From: Caenorhabditis elegans
Lineage: Eukaryota; Nematoda; Chromadorea; Rhabditida; Rhabditidae
Length of the DNA stretch: 64,000 bases
Assembly: GCF_000002985.6 (NCBI RefSeq)
Contig: NC_003279.8
Coordinates: 5,828,001 to 5,892,000 of the forward strand
Reading direction: 5' to 3'
Below the pieces are notes generated by a model that made no database searches, was not told the DNA's origin, and worked only from the letters and a program-made list of their open reading frames with translations. Of this stretch, positions 10,755-22,079 are shown piece by piece. A program made the position numbers and the translations under genes. Each line of letters starts with the position of its first letter. The stretch's first letter is position 1.

Positions 10755-12288
10755 TTCTTGTTTCAATTTTTTTTTGTATTCTCTGTAAACTGTGTACATA
10801 TTTTGTAAATTGGATTACTAATTTAAAAATAAATACTTGTAAAATAAAATGAAATAAATAAATAACTGTAAAAGCGTACTTCAGGTAGATCCAAAATATT
10901 TGGAGTGGATTTAATTTTTGGGTTCAGGTCAAGTCTGTGCGGCAAACGGCACAAGGTTCAAGGGACAAGCAACCGAAATCATTGATACTAACGAAAAGTT
11001 GAAATGCAGTAAGAAGATCAAGGAATTACCGGACAAAATTATTGCCAAGGAACAAAGGCATACGTCTCAGCTTCATTTGCATGATCCTGTTCAAGTATTC
11101 CGTGACATCATCAACCACCATCACGTGTGTACCTCATACCAGGGCTGTGCGGCATCCTGAATTTTCGGCGAACGTTCGCCGACACATAAATTTCTCATAA
11201 TTTTTCGGCGATCGGCATTTATCGGCACTTTTCGGCATCCTTAAAAAAAAAATTTTGTGTTTTTTTTTCAATTTTCTAAATCTAAATAGTTGAATTCCAA
11301 AGTTTTATAAAGAGTGTCTGGTTTGAATTTTAAAGCATAGATCAATTTCATATTTAAACGACCAGACTGTTGGGATAGTCAAAAAAGGATCCCAGAGGCA
11401 AGAATGATTCAAAATAATTGTGTCGACTAAAAGAATATGGCTAATAATTCAAATATGTTAATTTTTGGGAAGTGTTAGAAATACAGGTGATTTGGGAGTG
11501 TTATGATACAAGAGACACAGAGATGTCTTTGGTTGTGTTTTATGACTATAATGTTTGTAGATTTATGTTTCAACGGATGAATGTGAAAAACTTGAATGTA
11601 TATTCGATTAAATTTTTAAAAAATAAATTTTTCACAAATGCCGAAAAATACCGAAAAAAGTCGAACAAAAGTCGACCGTTTGCCGCACATCTCTCATACA
11701 TATGAACGTCATATTTGAATATTCTCGTTTAAGCTGATGTGCACGGCATTTGGAATATTACGGGAATTGCCAAAACCATAGAAAATATTTTCCTAACAGC
11801 AATCGAAACTATTTGATTCCATAACTCCAATTCCCTTCTTTAAACTAGAAATTTATAAGCACATGCCTGTTCTAAGTATCCATCAATCAAATGCCAAGAA
11901 ACCGCAAAACAAGGCGAAAATTATCAGAATTCTCAACAAGTCATCCGGGCGGCTCCCAAGAGGCAGTGCCGCGGCGGCAACACGCTCATCTTAAATGAAA
12001 ACCCAAGAAAGAGACGCTATATAATGTTTTCCGAAATATCAATCATGCTTCTCCTCACACATCAGCTTCTCGTCTTCTCGTCCTACCGTAGTCGCTTATG
12101 AACCGAGCCGCCTCCCTAGAGACTATGGGATCCTCAGCGGTAAGTGATGGGCTCCGCCTTGTAAAATGCAACATTTTCCCTCATTCAATATGAGCCGGAT
12201 GATTTTTCGCATATTTATCATTTTTGTTTCAAAGACTCCTACAGTACTCTTCTAATCGTAAACCTTTTCAATTGACAATAATTTCAGA
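10755..12288. other. Intergenic region with GC-rich repeat fragments, ceh-12 upstream
   Basis: The region starts with the 3' UTR of the 62-aa gene. Near 10925-11240 and 11640-11760 it has words such as tgtgcggcaaacggcac, ggctgtgcggcatc and cggcgatcggca, which recur elsewhere in the window. A 42-base open stretch at 12098-12139 beginning MNRAASLETMGSSA and followed by GTAAGT looks like an exon, but it is out of frame with the ceh-12 exon at 12288, so it can only be 5' UTR or spurious. Confidence 0.5.
10921..11157 (+). pseudogene. Coding-like fragment, possible gene relic
   Basis: An open stretch of about 79 codons with no ATG at its start, preceded by the acceptor-like gggttcag at 10927 and with a weak donor (gtgtgt) near 11125. 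Its base composition is more balanced than the surrounding AT-rich DNA. The plus-frame translation contains TEIIDTNEKLKCSKKIKELP and DPVQVFRDIINHH, which resemble ordinary protein, but I recognise no family. The opposite strand also has a partly open frame. It is flanked by tgtgcggc repeat words, so it may be a transduced or transposon-derived piece. Confidence 0.25.
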
Positions 12289-13886
<1,598 letters not shown>

Positions 13887-14713
13887 TAATCTTTTTATAT
13901 TTGATCACTTTTACTTAATAAATTCTTAATCAAAAGACAATATTCATTTCTAATTTATCTTCTTCCGCATCATTAAAACCTGTCAAATGATTACGTGATT
14001 TCGGTTCACTGATAACAAAAAATCGGATATTCTTCATCTCTCTCTCTCTCTCACCCCCAGGCTTCTTCTTCTTCTTCTGTCTTCTTTTTTATACAAAAAA
14101 AAAACACGTTACCTGACAATGCTTTAAATAGTGAAAATCTAGTGAAAACTCGCTTTTCAAGGGTATTTATGTTCGAATGAAAATGACTCCGCCCGTCCGA
14201 ATACTTCCCATTATACAGTCACTTTGCTGATTGATGGGGTATCTTTTTTCGAGTTATATACGTTTTACTGCATTCACTTTTATTAGTATATTCAATTATA
14301 CTATACATTCATACGTTCTTATCAAAATTACGAATTTTGTTATGATATCTAGCAGTTTTCTATTTTATTAGAAATCTTAATCTTCTCTAAAGGGAGAATC
14401 ATAATACACCGTATTTCCTCTAATAGTTTTTTCATCTTATACCTTTTAATGGTTAAATCTCGGTTCAGTTTGAAGATATCAATAAATAATCAACTACAAA
14501 GAATTAGAAATAGAAATACAATTTTTTTACCGTTGACATTTTTTGTATTGGACACACGATATGTAAAATGTCAAAGTTGAACAATGAGGTGCAATAACAG
14601 GAAGTACGGTATATCAAACCATTTCGAAAAACAACATGTACCTTTAAAGCCGGATTTCACATCTTCACGAAATGATTATATTGGTATATTTTAATTTAGA
14701 AGTTTCAGTAATT
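13887..14713. other. ceh-12 3' flank and collagen promoter
   Basis: AATAAA at about 13918-13923 probably ends ceh-12 transcripts. A CT microsatellite with CTT repeats covers about 14037-14095. The rest is AT-rich and should contain the promoter and outron of the collagen gene, whose probable SL acceptor ends at 14708. No other gene is seen. Confidence 0.55.
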
Positions 14714-15965
14714 ATGTCAACCACAAGTACAGTACTCTTATTCATAACTTCGGTATGTGGTGTGGCTATTATTTCCAGTCTTCTTGTTGCTGGATCATTA
14801 TTCTTTGAAGCTCAAGGATTTTTAGAGACTTCACTTGATGAAATTGAATCCTTCAAGGTTTCATTAAACAAAAATAAACTTGAGAACATGTTAATTTTTT
14901 AAGCACTACTCCGATGTCGCATGGAAAGATATGATATCATCTAATACATTTGACAGAAAGAAAAGAGACGACGAAGATAAGTCATGTGGCTGCCCATGTG
15001 CAAACGGTCCAAATAACTGCCCTCCGGGAGAAGCAGGACCACCGGGAGCTCCAGGAACACCAGGTAATTCTGCAAAACGTTTCGACCACGGCAGGATTCG
15101 AACCTGCAATCTTCTGCTCCGTAGGCAGACGCGTTATCCATTGCGCCACGCGGCCACATTTTCCGGGTCTGTCAATGCGCTATTACACATCGGAGTAAAT
15201 CAATCTCGCTTGCAATAGTGAACCTTGACACTGCTAGAAACATTTATCCAATTGTTAGAAAACTTGTTTTAACTTTAACTTTAACTTTAAGACTTTAACA
15301 AATTGAAAAAAAAATTATAAAATATTTACATTTAAAAAAATTCTGCTTTCCAAGAAGTCTAAGATTTCTTAGTCAATTATTTTCCAAAATTTCAAAACAA
15401 TTTAATTATGAAATATTTCACAGGAGCCGACGGAGAAGCTGGAAATCCAGGAAAAGATGGAGCTGCCGGATCTTCGTTGGTATTTGAAGATGAGAAGCTT
15501 CCATGCATTAAATGCCCAGCTGGTGAACCAGGACCACAAGGACCTGATGGTGCACCAGGTGCACCAGGACCAGATGGACAGCCAGGAGCTCCAGGATCCA
15601 ACGGAAATCCAGGATCTGCCGGAGAACAAGGATCAGAAGGAGAACCAGGAGATGCTGGAGCAACAGGAGAAATTGGAGTTGCAGGAGCACCAGGAAAGAA
15701 TGGAAACCGTGGATCTGGTGCTCCAGGAGCTCCAGGTCCAGAAGGACCAATTGGAGAACCAGGAAAAGATGGACAACAAGGACCACATGGAGATGTTGGA
15801 GGTGATGGAACTGAAGGAATTCAAGGAGCACCAGGAAAAGATGGAGAAAATGGATCTGATGGAGTTGCAGGAAGTGATGGAGCTCCAGGAGCACCAGGAC
15901 CAGATGCTGCCTATTGTTCATGTCCAGCAAGAACTAAGCTTGTTTTTTCTAGTGAATCTCCATAA
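14714..15965 (+). CDS. col-54: Cuticle collagen
   Basis: Exons 14714-14857, 14904-15063 and 15424-15965 give 281 aa. The start follows a TTTCAG acceptor by five bases. Residues about 6-30 form a hydrophobic segment (LLFITSVCGVAIISSLLVAG), as in worm cuticle collagens with an N-terminal signal/anchor. DRKKRD follows, a furin-type processing site, then a short Cys cluster (CGCPCANGPNNCPPGEAG). Interrupted Gly-X-Y tracts split by CIKCPAG occupy the rest, ending in a short Cys-containing tail (YCSCPARTKL). Gly-X-Y chains trimerise and are secreted to the cuticle. The symbol rests on memory of the ceh-12 neighbourhood. AATAAA occurs near 16038. A tRNA gene lies antisense in the 360-base second intron. 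Confidence 0.9.
15083..15155 (-). tRNA. tRNA-Arg (anticodon ACG)
   Basis: The reverse complement folds as a standard 73-nt tRNA. The 7-bp acceptor stem pairs ggccgcg with cgtggtc, including two G-U pairs. The D-loop carries the A-box tggcgcaatggataacgc, and the B-box is ggttcgaatcc. The anticodon stem is tctgc/gcaga around loop ctacgga, giving anticodon ACG (Arg, CGU). The discriminator base is G. It sits antisense inside the second collagen intron, with its own internal Pol III promoter. Confidence 0.95.
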
Positions 15966-16835
15966 ATTATTCAATGTTTCCAAATATTTAATTTATCAAT
16001 TGTTATTGTTTGCCATCAAGTGTCATTAAAAGAGTGAATAAAATTGTCTCAAAAAAAAAAAGGTGGAGTCACTTTATATGTACCGTAATGACCGAATAGA
16101 ACTATAAAAAAGAATGCAACTTTCCGAATGTTTCCAGATTTTTCAATTTTGCTACAAAAAATTCACTTATGCGGAATTCAACATTAATTCTGTCTCAATA
16201 AATTATAACTCAGCGACAATTTTTTACAACAAATTCGCGGGTCATACATAGCTCAATTCGAATTTTTTTGAGAATGGAAAACAAAGAACGCGAAACTAAA
16301 ACTGTGATTCAAGGATCATGAACCCGCGTTAAAGCTGAAATTAATTTTTAAACAATTAAATATGTTTTTTTCTTTTTTTTCTTTCATTCAACATTAAAAA
16401 GTAAACGCATATTCTCTCAGGACAAAAGTCTTCAAAAATTCTGTGCCTGCTTGAAAAACACCGCAACGCGTCTTTAAATTCTACATTACTTTTAAAAAAA
16501 TTAATCTACCGTTCTAACTTTAAAAAATTAATTTACCGTTCTAACTTTAAAAAATCAATCTACCGTTCTAACTTTGAAAAACATTCTATTTTTTCGTATA
16601 ACAATCTATTTTTTCGTCTGCCAATCTATTTTTTCGTCTGACAATTTATTTTTAAGTGAGAACGGTAGATTAATTTTTTAAAGTTTGAAATTTCAAAGTG
16701 AATGCGCCATTCATTAGTAAACGAGCGAAAGTGGAAACATTAGTAATTGAGCCATCGTTAGGGATTGAACGTTCAAGTAAATGAGCACGCTAGTAAATGA
16801 GGGTTTGCCAATTTTATTTCATAAATAGTAAAAAT
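15966..16835. other. Intergenic with tandem repeats
   Basis: Contains the collagen 3' UTR (AATAAA near 16038), then AT-rich DNA and the repeat block described at 16490-16692. Further on, the phrase agtaaatgag or close variants recurs around 16715-16800. No gene is supported. Confidence 0.6.
16490..16692. repeat. Compound tandem and inverted repeat
   Basis: Three copies of a ~31-base unit (taccgttctaactttaaaaa plus aattaatc) are followed by four copies of a ~20-base unit (caatctattttttcgtctg). A reversed copy of the first unit (gaacggtagattaatttttt) closes the block, so the outer parts can pair across the inner array. Direct inspection shows this clearly. Its origin is unknown. Confidence 0.8.
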
Positions 16836-17437
16836 TCAAAAGTAATCACATCCAATTTTCGTTTCCTTAACCAACCATTGATCCACTTCGTAAAATGCTT
16901 TCATCTTGAATTCTCGTTTCTTCCATTCTTTATCATGTACTCCATAGTTTTTCATCAAATTCACTTTGCAAATAAATGAAAAATTCTCATATGATTCCAC
17001 TTTGCTCTCCAATAGTTTAGCATCATCATATTCACCAGACCATGTGGCTAGCCAATTGTCAAATTCCGAAACTAAAAAACAATCTTGGTGTTTGATGGTT
17101 TATATGAATTAATTTTTGAAAATATATTTCGAGGTTCTAATTTACTTGATTACTTGAAGGTGAAAATTGTTCTTAAGTCGAAATAAGCCAAATAAACATG
17201 AAAAATGTTATATCACTCACATTTGTATATCGGTTTATAATTGTACTCGCATATTTGTGCATGAAATCCTTGTTCTTCTTTTTTCATAAAATGGCTGAGA
17301 AATGTGACACGTGACTGCTCAGATGGTCCATTCGTGATCATTATTGGAATTGATCCACATACTTGATCGATAAATATTTTTCGTCGCGTCTGGATTACTT
17401 TTTCTGAAATATAAAGAAGTTGGCATAACTTCTTCAT
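16836..17437 (-). CDS. Nematode protein resembling the neighbouring secreted gene (N-terminal exon uncertain)
   Basis: Two exons are clear: 17221-17403 (or up to 17437 if the ATG there is used) and 16836-17071, joined in phase with good GTGAGT and TTTTAG borders. The translation resembles the next gene upstream: QICEYNYKPIYKFSEFDNWL here against QFCERNGETLGKSEFRDYLF there, followed in both by an F-x-F strand and a Trp-rich end. I infer an NTF2-like fold from this strand and Trp pattern, but I am not certain. A TATTTCAG acceptor at 17404 suggests that a signal-peptide exon further upstream was missed. If the start is 17437, the product is 150 aa without a clear signal peptide. It could also be a decaying paralogue. 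Confidence 0.55.
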
Positions 17438-17802
17438 TATATCTTCATTGTTAGGCTGGCTGGCACTTGTTGGGATTTTGCTTTAAATTGCTCAAAATTA
17501 GCTATATATACTAAACTAAAAATAAAAAATGTTGGTATGAGTTGGCTACAGCCCATTTGCAAATTATATTTATGCATATTTGCAAGATTGCAAGAGTAGA
17601 GCTTGATATCATCAATAAAGGCGGAATAGTTAAGATTAGGTAAAATGTCTTAAATGAAAATGATGGATAAGAGACAGCTTAGATCAAAGAAAAACAAAGC
17701 TCCAACAAGTCCAATCAAGAAGTGACAGTTCACCTTTAATTGAAAGTTATATTAAGAGCCGATACAGTAATTTTCATACTTTTCTTGAGAGCTTTACTAC
17801 GT

Positions 17803-18844
17803 TTAAAAAACTAACGGGACTAGATCAATAGGACACACGACAAAAACATAAGTAGACCACCAGTCCTTCCATCCTTGATCATCTCCTCTTTCCCTGGCCT
17901 AAAAAATCATTTTCGTAGATGAATACACACATATTCACTAACCTCTTCAACTCTAAACCGATATTTATCCTTCATAATATTTCCATTTGTCCATGTCACA
18001 ATCACAGAAATCACTGCATCTGTTTGATAGTCCGAAAATGGAGTTGTGGTGAATTCAAAATCCTAAATTATAAAAAAAATTAAAAGATAAGCAACTAATT
18101 AGATGTTTAGTTATTCCGGTGTTCTACTTGTTATATTTTAAGACTTACTGTATATGCCTTCACATCTGCGTATCGCTTGAATAAATAGTCACGAAATTCC
18201 GATTTTCCCAACGTTTCTCCATTTCTTTCACAGAACTGAACTCTTGTTGTATTAATCAGAAACTCATTCACAAATGACTGATACGTGGATTGTGGATGTC
18301 GCTGTCCGTTGAAGATTTTTGTATTCAAAGTTGTTTGAAGTTTTGACAAGTAGGTGGATTCCGGTTGAGTTGGATGTTCTGGGATATCATTTGGAATTGA
18401 TGTACAGCCTCTTTTAAGGTTCAATGTTGAGTAGATGTAGTAGCCTAGTTTTGAGTCCTGGAACATATTTTGAAAACTTGGGATTTCTGACAAATTTGAT
18501 TCGATTTTCAGGGTTTTCTTCGAATTTACAATAGGATAAATTTTCCAGGTAGGTACAAAATATCCTGCACAAAATATATTAAAGACACAAAATATCCTGC
18601 CTGCCTTTGAAGCGACCCACGCCTACCTTGTACATACTGCCAAAGTACATCTGATTTGAGTTAACAACAAGTTTCTGGCCAAATTTAGAAAATAGACGCA
18701 GGCATGAAAAAAAAAAAAAAATTCAAGAACTTTGTCCATTTGTTCAATCAAACGTTGTGTTGTATTTTTTGATTTCAATTTGAATTTAAGTTCTGCCAAA
18801 GTGTAAATAACTAGAAAAAATATGAGAACAATGGAGCGTCGCAT
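17803..18844 (-). CDS. Secreted nematode protein, possible NTF2-like fold
   Basis: Exons 18731-18844, 18149-18457, 17943-18062 and 17803-17898 give 212 aa in consistent phase. The N-terminus MRRSIVLIFFLVIYTLAEL is a signal peptide, so the product should be secreted. The body has paired cysteines and a C-terminal strand pattern DFEFTTTPFSDYQTDAVISV leading to GWKDWWSTYVFVVC, which resembles small nematode NTF2-like secreted proteins. The first donor (GTTCTT) is weak, so the first intron boundary is the least certain part. The gene is the upstream member of a tandem pair with the gene ending at 16836. I do not know its function. Confidence 0.65.
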
Positions 18845-19610
18845 GATTTTCAATATAGAATGAAACTGAAACAAATTTAAAAATATGAAAAAAAAACGAT
18901 CTTGGGAAAAATCCAGACTTTGGTATCTTTCCCAAACCATTAAATTTCAATAAAAGCGAGAAATATCTAGCACATGGGAAAATCAAAAAGATCTATTGCA
19001 TTAGACTTAGGTTTTGTCAAAATGTTCAAATCATGGAGGAGGAAGTCTCTGAAAAATGAAACAACTTTGTCACTGATTAGTTATTTTTATCTGTATTATT
19101 TTTGTATTCTTTTCAGCCTTTTTCTCACTAAAATAACGAGGTACACCCCATAGGCACACCCCACGATTATAAAATCGTATTGAAATAAATAAAAAGAATA
19201 ATAAAAACTAGAACATATATGTAGGAATATAGCTATCTGCCTAACTGTGCCTACACGATCATGTGGAAAATTGATCAATATTTTCAATTTTATGTGCGTA
19301 TCTTTGCTCTGCGTTCATATAACTTTCATATAATTGTCAGGCAGGCAGCCTCGTAGACCTGGCGATGTGCCTGAAAAAATTTTAAACAAAGCGAACGTGT
19401 TGTATTAATTCAAAGTTCACTTACTCCAACTTTTGTTTTTTTCTCGAAAATTGGGGAAAAATCTTCCCCTCTTTTCAATTCATTCATTCCTATTTTAATA
19501 TCATTAAATTTCTACAAAACGGGCAAAGCTTCTTCTCACATTACACTGTTTTGAAGTGAGTTTCTTTCAGACTCGTTTTCAGAAATAAAACAAACATTTT
19601 CAGGTTAAAA
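18845..19610. other. Divergent intergenic region
   Basis: About 770 bases between a minus-strand and a plus-strand start codon. It holds scattered tgccta/gtgcctg words near 19215-19370 related to the repeat in the TWK intron. A TTTTCAG acceptor at 19603 serves the downstream gene. No other gene is supported. Confidence 0.5.
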
Positions 19611-21391
19611 ATGAAAAAATCAAAATCAAAAACGAGCACGGGAAAGATTTCGAAATGGATGAAATTCTTCACGTGAGTTCCCAGGCGAAAAAATTTACGT
19701 ACGGTGCATTCTGGTTCACAATTTGGGAACAGTGGGCTACAAAAATGCGCAGATGTTTTCGCTCGAGATTAGAATTAAAGTTTTTCAGTGGTGGTAACAA
19801 ATCACCGGATAGTCGAACAGAACCAGAGACTGCTATAACTCCACTACCGCCAAGCCCGGCTCCTGTCACACCAGTACTCGAGAATGCAAAACCAAGGACT
19901 ATCAGGGTAACGATAGAAACATGTTTTGTAATAACATATATTACTCTTGCGGCTTGCTATTTAACTTCGGATTTCAATATTGATATACAAAATATTTCTA
20001 CGTAGAGGGGGGTCGGCTGACTGTAATTACAAGTCAAATTTACCAACTTTTTTTTTGTTACAACGTGAAGATTTAAATCATGAGCATTTTAAGGCATGCG
20101 ATAATGCTGCTTTGGAAAGCTCTAAAAGAAAATTTAAAATACAACACACTTTACAGTTTATAGCAAACTCAAAAATCAATAATTCTATTCACATATTTTT
20201 TCCCCTTAATTCCAGAAACAAAAGAGCACGGCTGAAATTGAATTGGATTCGAAACCTGCCGAACCGAAAATCGTGAAACAACCTATTCCTGCTGCAAATC
20301 TGAAAGGTCAACTCGGAACAAAACGTGAGAAGAAGGCTGAAAAAGTGAAGAGTGAATTGGTAGTTCCGCAGGCTGAAGCTCAGAAAAACACACCAAAATC
20401 TGTAGTGGCAAGGAAAAAGGAAACGAAGGAAGCAAAGGATGCAAAGGAAGCAAGGGAAGAGCTAAAGAAAGAACAGAAAGAGCAGGGTAGCGACTTTGAG
20501 GTACTTAAAAATGGATAGACAATTAATATAATTGTATTTTTTACAGGCAGTGGATGGCCCAGCAACTCCTTTACTAACCGGTTCAAAAGGAATAAAGGAT
20601 AAAATGCGTTGGAAGATAGATGTGGAAGGTGTTGATATCAAGGGAGATCAAAAGATGACAGAAGTTCTTGAGAAGGTCTCCATATTGCGATCGAGACTTG
20701 AAGCTCGGAAAGTAAAACTTTTGAAAGAAAATGAGATGGGCTTAAGCACGACAACTACAACTCCAACTGAGGAAGAACCGGAGCCCGTTAGTTTTTTTCA
20801 CCAGTGGATCGGATTCAGATCAGATTTTCTGGAACTTTTGGGTACATTTTTTGCTTGAAATGTCATTTGAAAGTTCCAGAAATAGTTCACTATTGTACAA
20901 TCTTCATTCTTTCCAGACAGAGGACACAATCATTAACTGTGCTCGAGCTCTTCAAGTTGTCAAACTTGAATCTTTGATTTCAAAAGAAATTTCTGAAGCC
21001 GATCAGAAGATTCTTCGTGGATACTGTCGTAGTGGAGATCAAGAGGAAAAAGCTGAGATTTCCATTGAAAAGATTGCAGTCGCTGTTTTAAATGCAGTCG
21101 TTCAGAAGAATGAATTCATTCGGCACGTTGTGGTTTCAGGAGAGTTAAGGATGTTTGCAGTCGATGAAAAAAAGGCAAAAGTTCCAATGATGGCGTTGAT
21201 GATGGCTCGTAAAGATCTCACTTATGTTGCCTGGGCAAAATGTAACAAGGACGTGGAGAACACTATTGTAAGTTTGAAAGTTGACAGTGGTTTGCCTACT
21301 TTTATTTTCTAATTTTCAGGATGGAACTTGGGCTGGTATGGCGGTCAAGAAAGGCTCAGGAGCTCAATCGATTCATAGCACTCCGTTTTGA
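19611..21391 (+). CDS. Lys/Glu-rich nematode protein of unknown function
   Basis: Exons 19611-19672, 19789-19906, 20216-20500, 20547-20786, 20917-21267 and 21320-21391 give 375 aa with matching phases. The start is seven bases after TTTTCAG, fitting trans-splicing. The N-terminus is basic (MKKSKSKTSTGKISKWMKFF), followed by a Pro/Thr-rich linker and a charged, probably helical segment (KKETKEAKDAKEAREELKKE). The C-terminal 140 residues (TEDTIINCARALQVVKLESL onward) look like a folded alpha/beta region with a conserved-looking AVDEKKAKVPMMALMMARK stretch. I recognise no named domain and no signal peptide, so it is probably intracellular. AATAAA follows at about 21402. Confidence 0.75.
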
Positions 21392-21496
21392 GTTCATAAA
21401 TCAATAAATTATTTTTATTCGAAAGCTAATTTGTTTTTTATTATTCTTGAAGAATACTTGGCAAATGTTATTCATATCCGCTCATTTGGGCTTACA

Positions 21497-21740
21497 TCAG
21501 GGGTGCGCGGCAGTTTTGGCAATTTTCAAACCAATTTTCAAAACTTTCAAAAATTTATTATTGGTCTCTTTTCTCTAATTGCAAAGCTTCTAAATCTACA
21601 AAAAAGTATCAAATTTATACTTTTGACGACTCTGATTTCCGACAATTGCCTGTTTTCAAAATTCCCGGCAATCGGCAACTTTGGCAATTGCCGGTTTTGG
21701 GAATTTTCCGCAATCGGGAATTGCCACGCACCCCTGGCTA
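21497..21740. mobile_element. Foldback element with aggggtgcg termini
   Basis: The ends are inverted copies: aggggtgcgcggcagttttg on the left and ggaattgccacgcacccctg on the right. The interior repeats ggcaattgcc/cggcaatcgg words. It is about 240 bases without an open frame, resembling a small non-autonomous inverted-repeat element. It is related in wording to the other tgtgcggc repeats in this window. Confidence 0.65.
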
Positions 21741-21836
21741 CATGGCTTCGGTTTTACAGTCACCAATGGTATCGCATGTTTGATTGTTCTATTTTTTGTA
21801 TTTTTAGAGAGATAATCGATATTTTAGAGAGATAAT

Positions 21837-21909
21837 TTTTTTGCCGGATTAGCCTGAAGGCCTGAATACTTGGTAAGTATTCAGGCCTTCAGGCTAATCC
21901 GGCAAAAAA
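21837..21909. repeat. Perfect 35-bp inverted repeat with 3-nt loop
   Basis: The left arm at 21837-21871 (ttttttgccggattagcctg... ending gaatactt) is exactly complementary to the right arm at 21875-21909, with ggt between. I checked all 35 positions by eye. It lies between two converging genes. It could be a cruciform or RNA hairpin, or the collapsed ends of a foldback transposon. Confidence 0.9.
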
Positions 21910-22079
21910 TTCTTATGCGTAACGGTATACTTGTTATTATCTCAATTTTGGACAATTCTATTCACAAGAAATGTTCAGCATAAAATAAAAAACCATACGT
22001 TTTGAGAACAACGCTATAAGATATAAAAACAATATTTCAAAAAGTCCATTTATTTCTATGGAAAGGGCTATTTGGCTGC

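Larger units (their letters stand above)
21392..22079. other. Convergent intergenic region with two inverted repeats
   Basis: Lies between two converging genes. It contains the 3' UTR of the plus gene, a foldback repeat at about 21497-21740 and a perfect 35-bp hairpin at 21837-21909. No coding gene is supported. Confidence 0.6.

Noticed and set aside
12098-12139. Possible first coding exon of ceh-12 (MNRAASLETMGSSA)
   Set aside because: Joining it to 12288 puts the next exon out of frame; the known-looking start at 12289 follows a trans-splice acceptor.
15508-15930. 140-codon antisense frame rich in Leu/His
   Set aside because: It is the mirror of the Gly-X-Y collagen repeat on the other strand; the bias explains the open frame.
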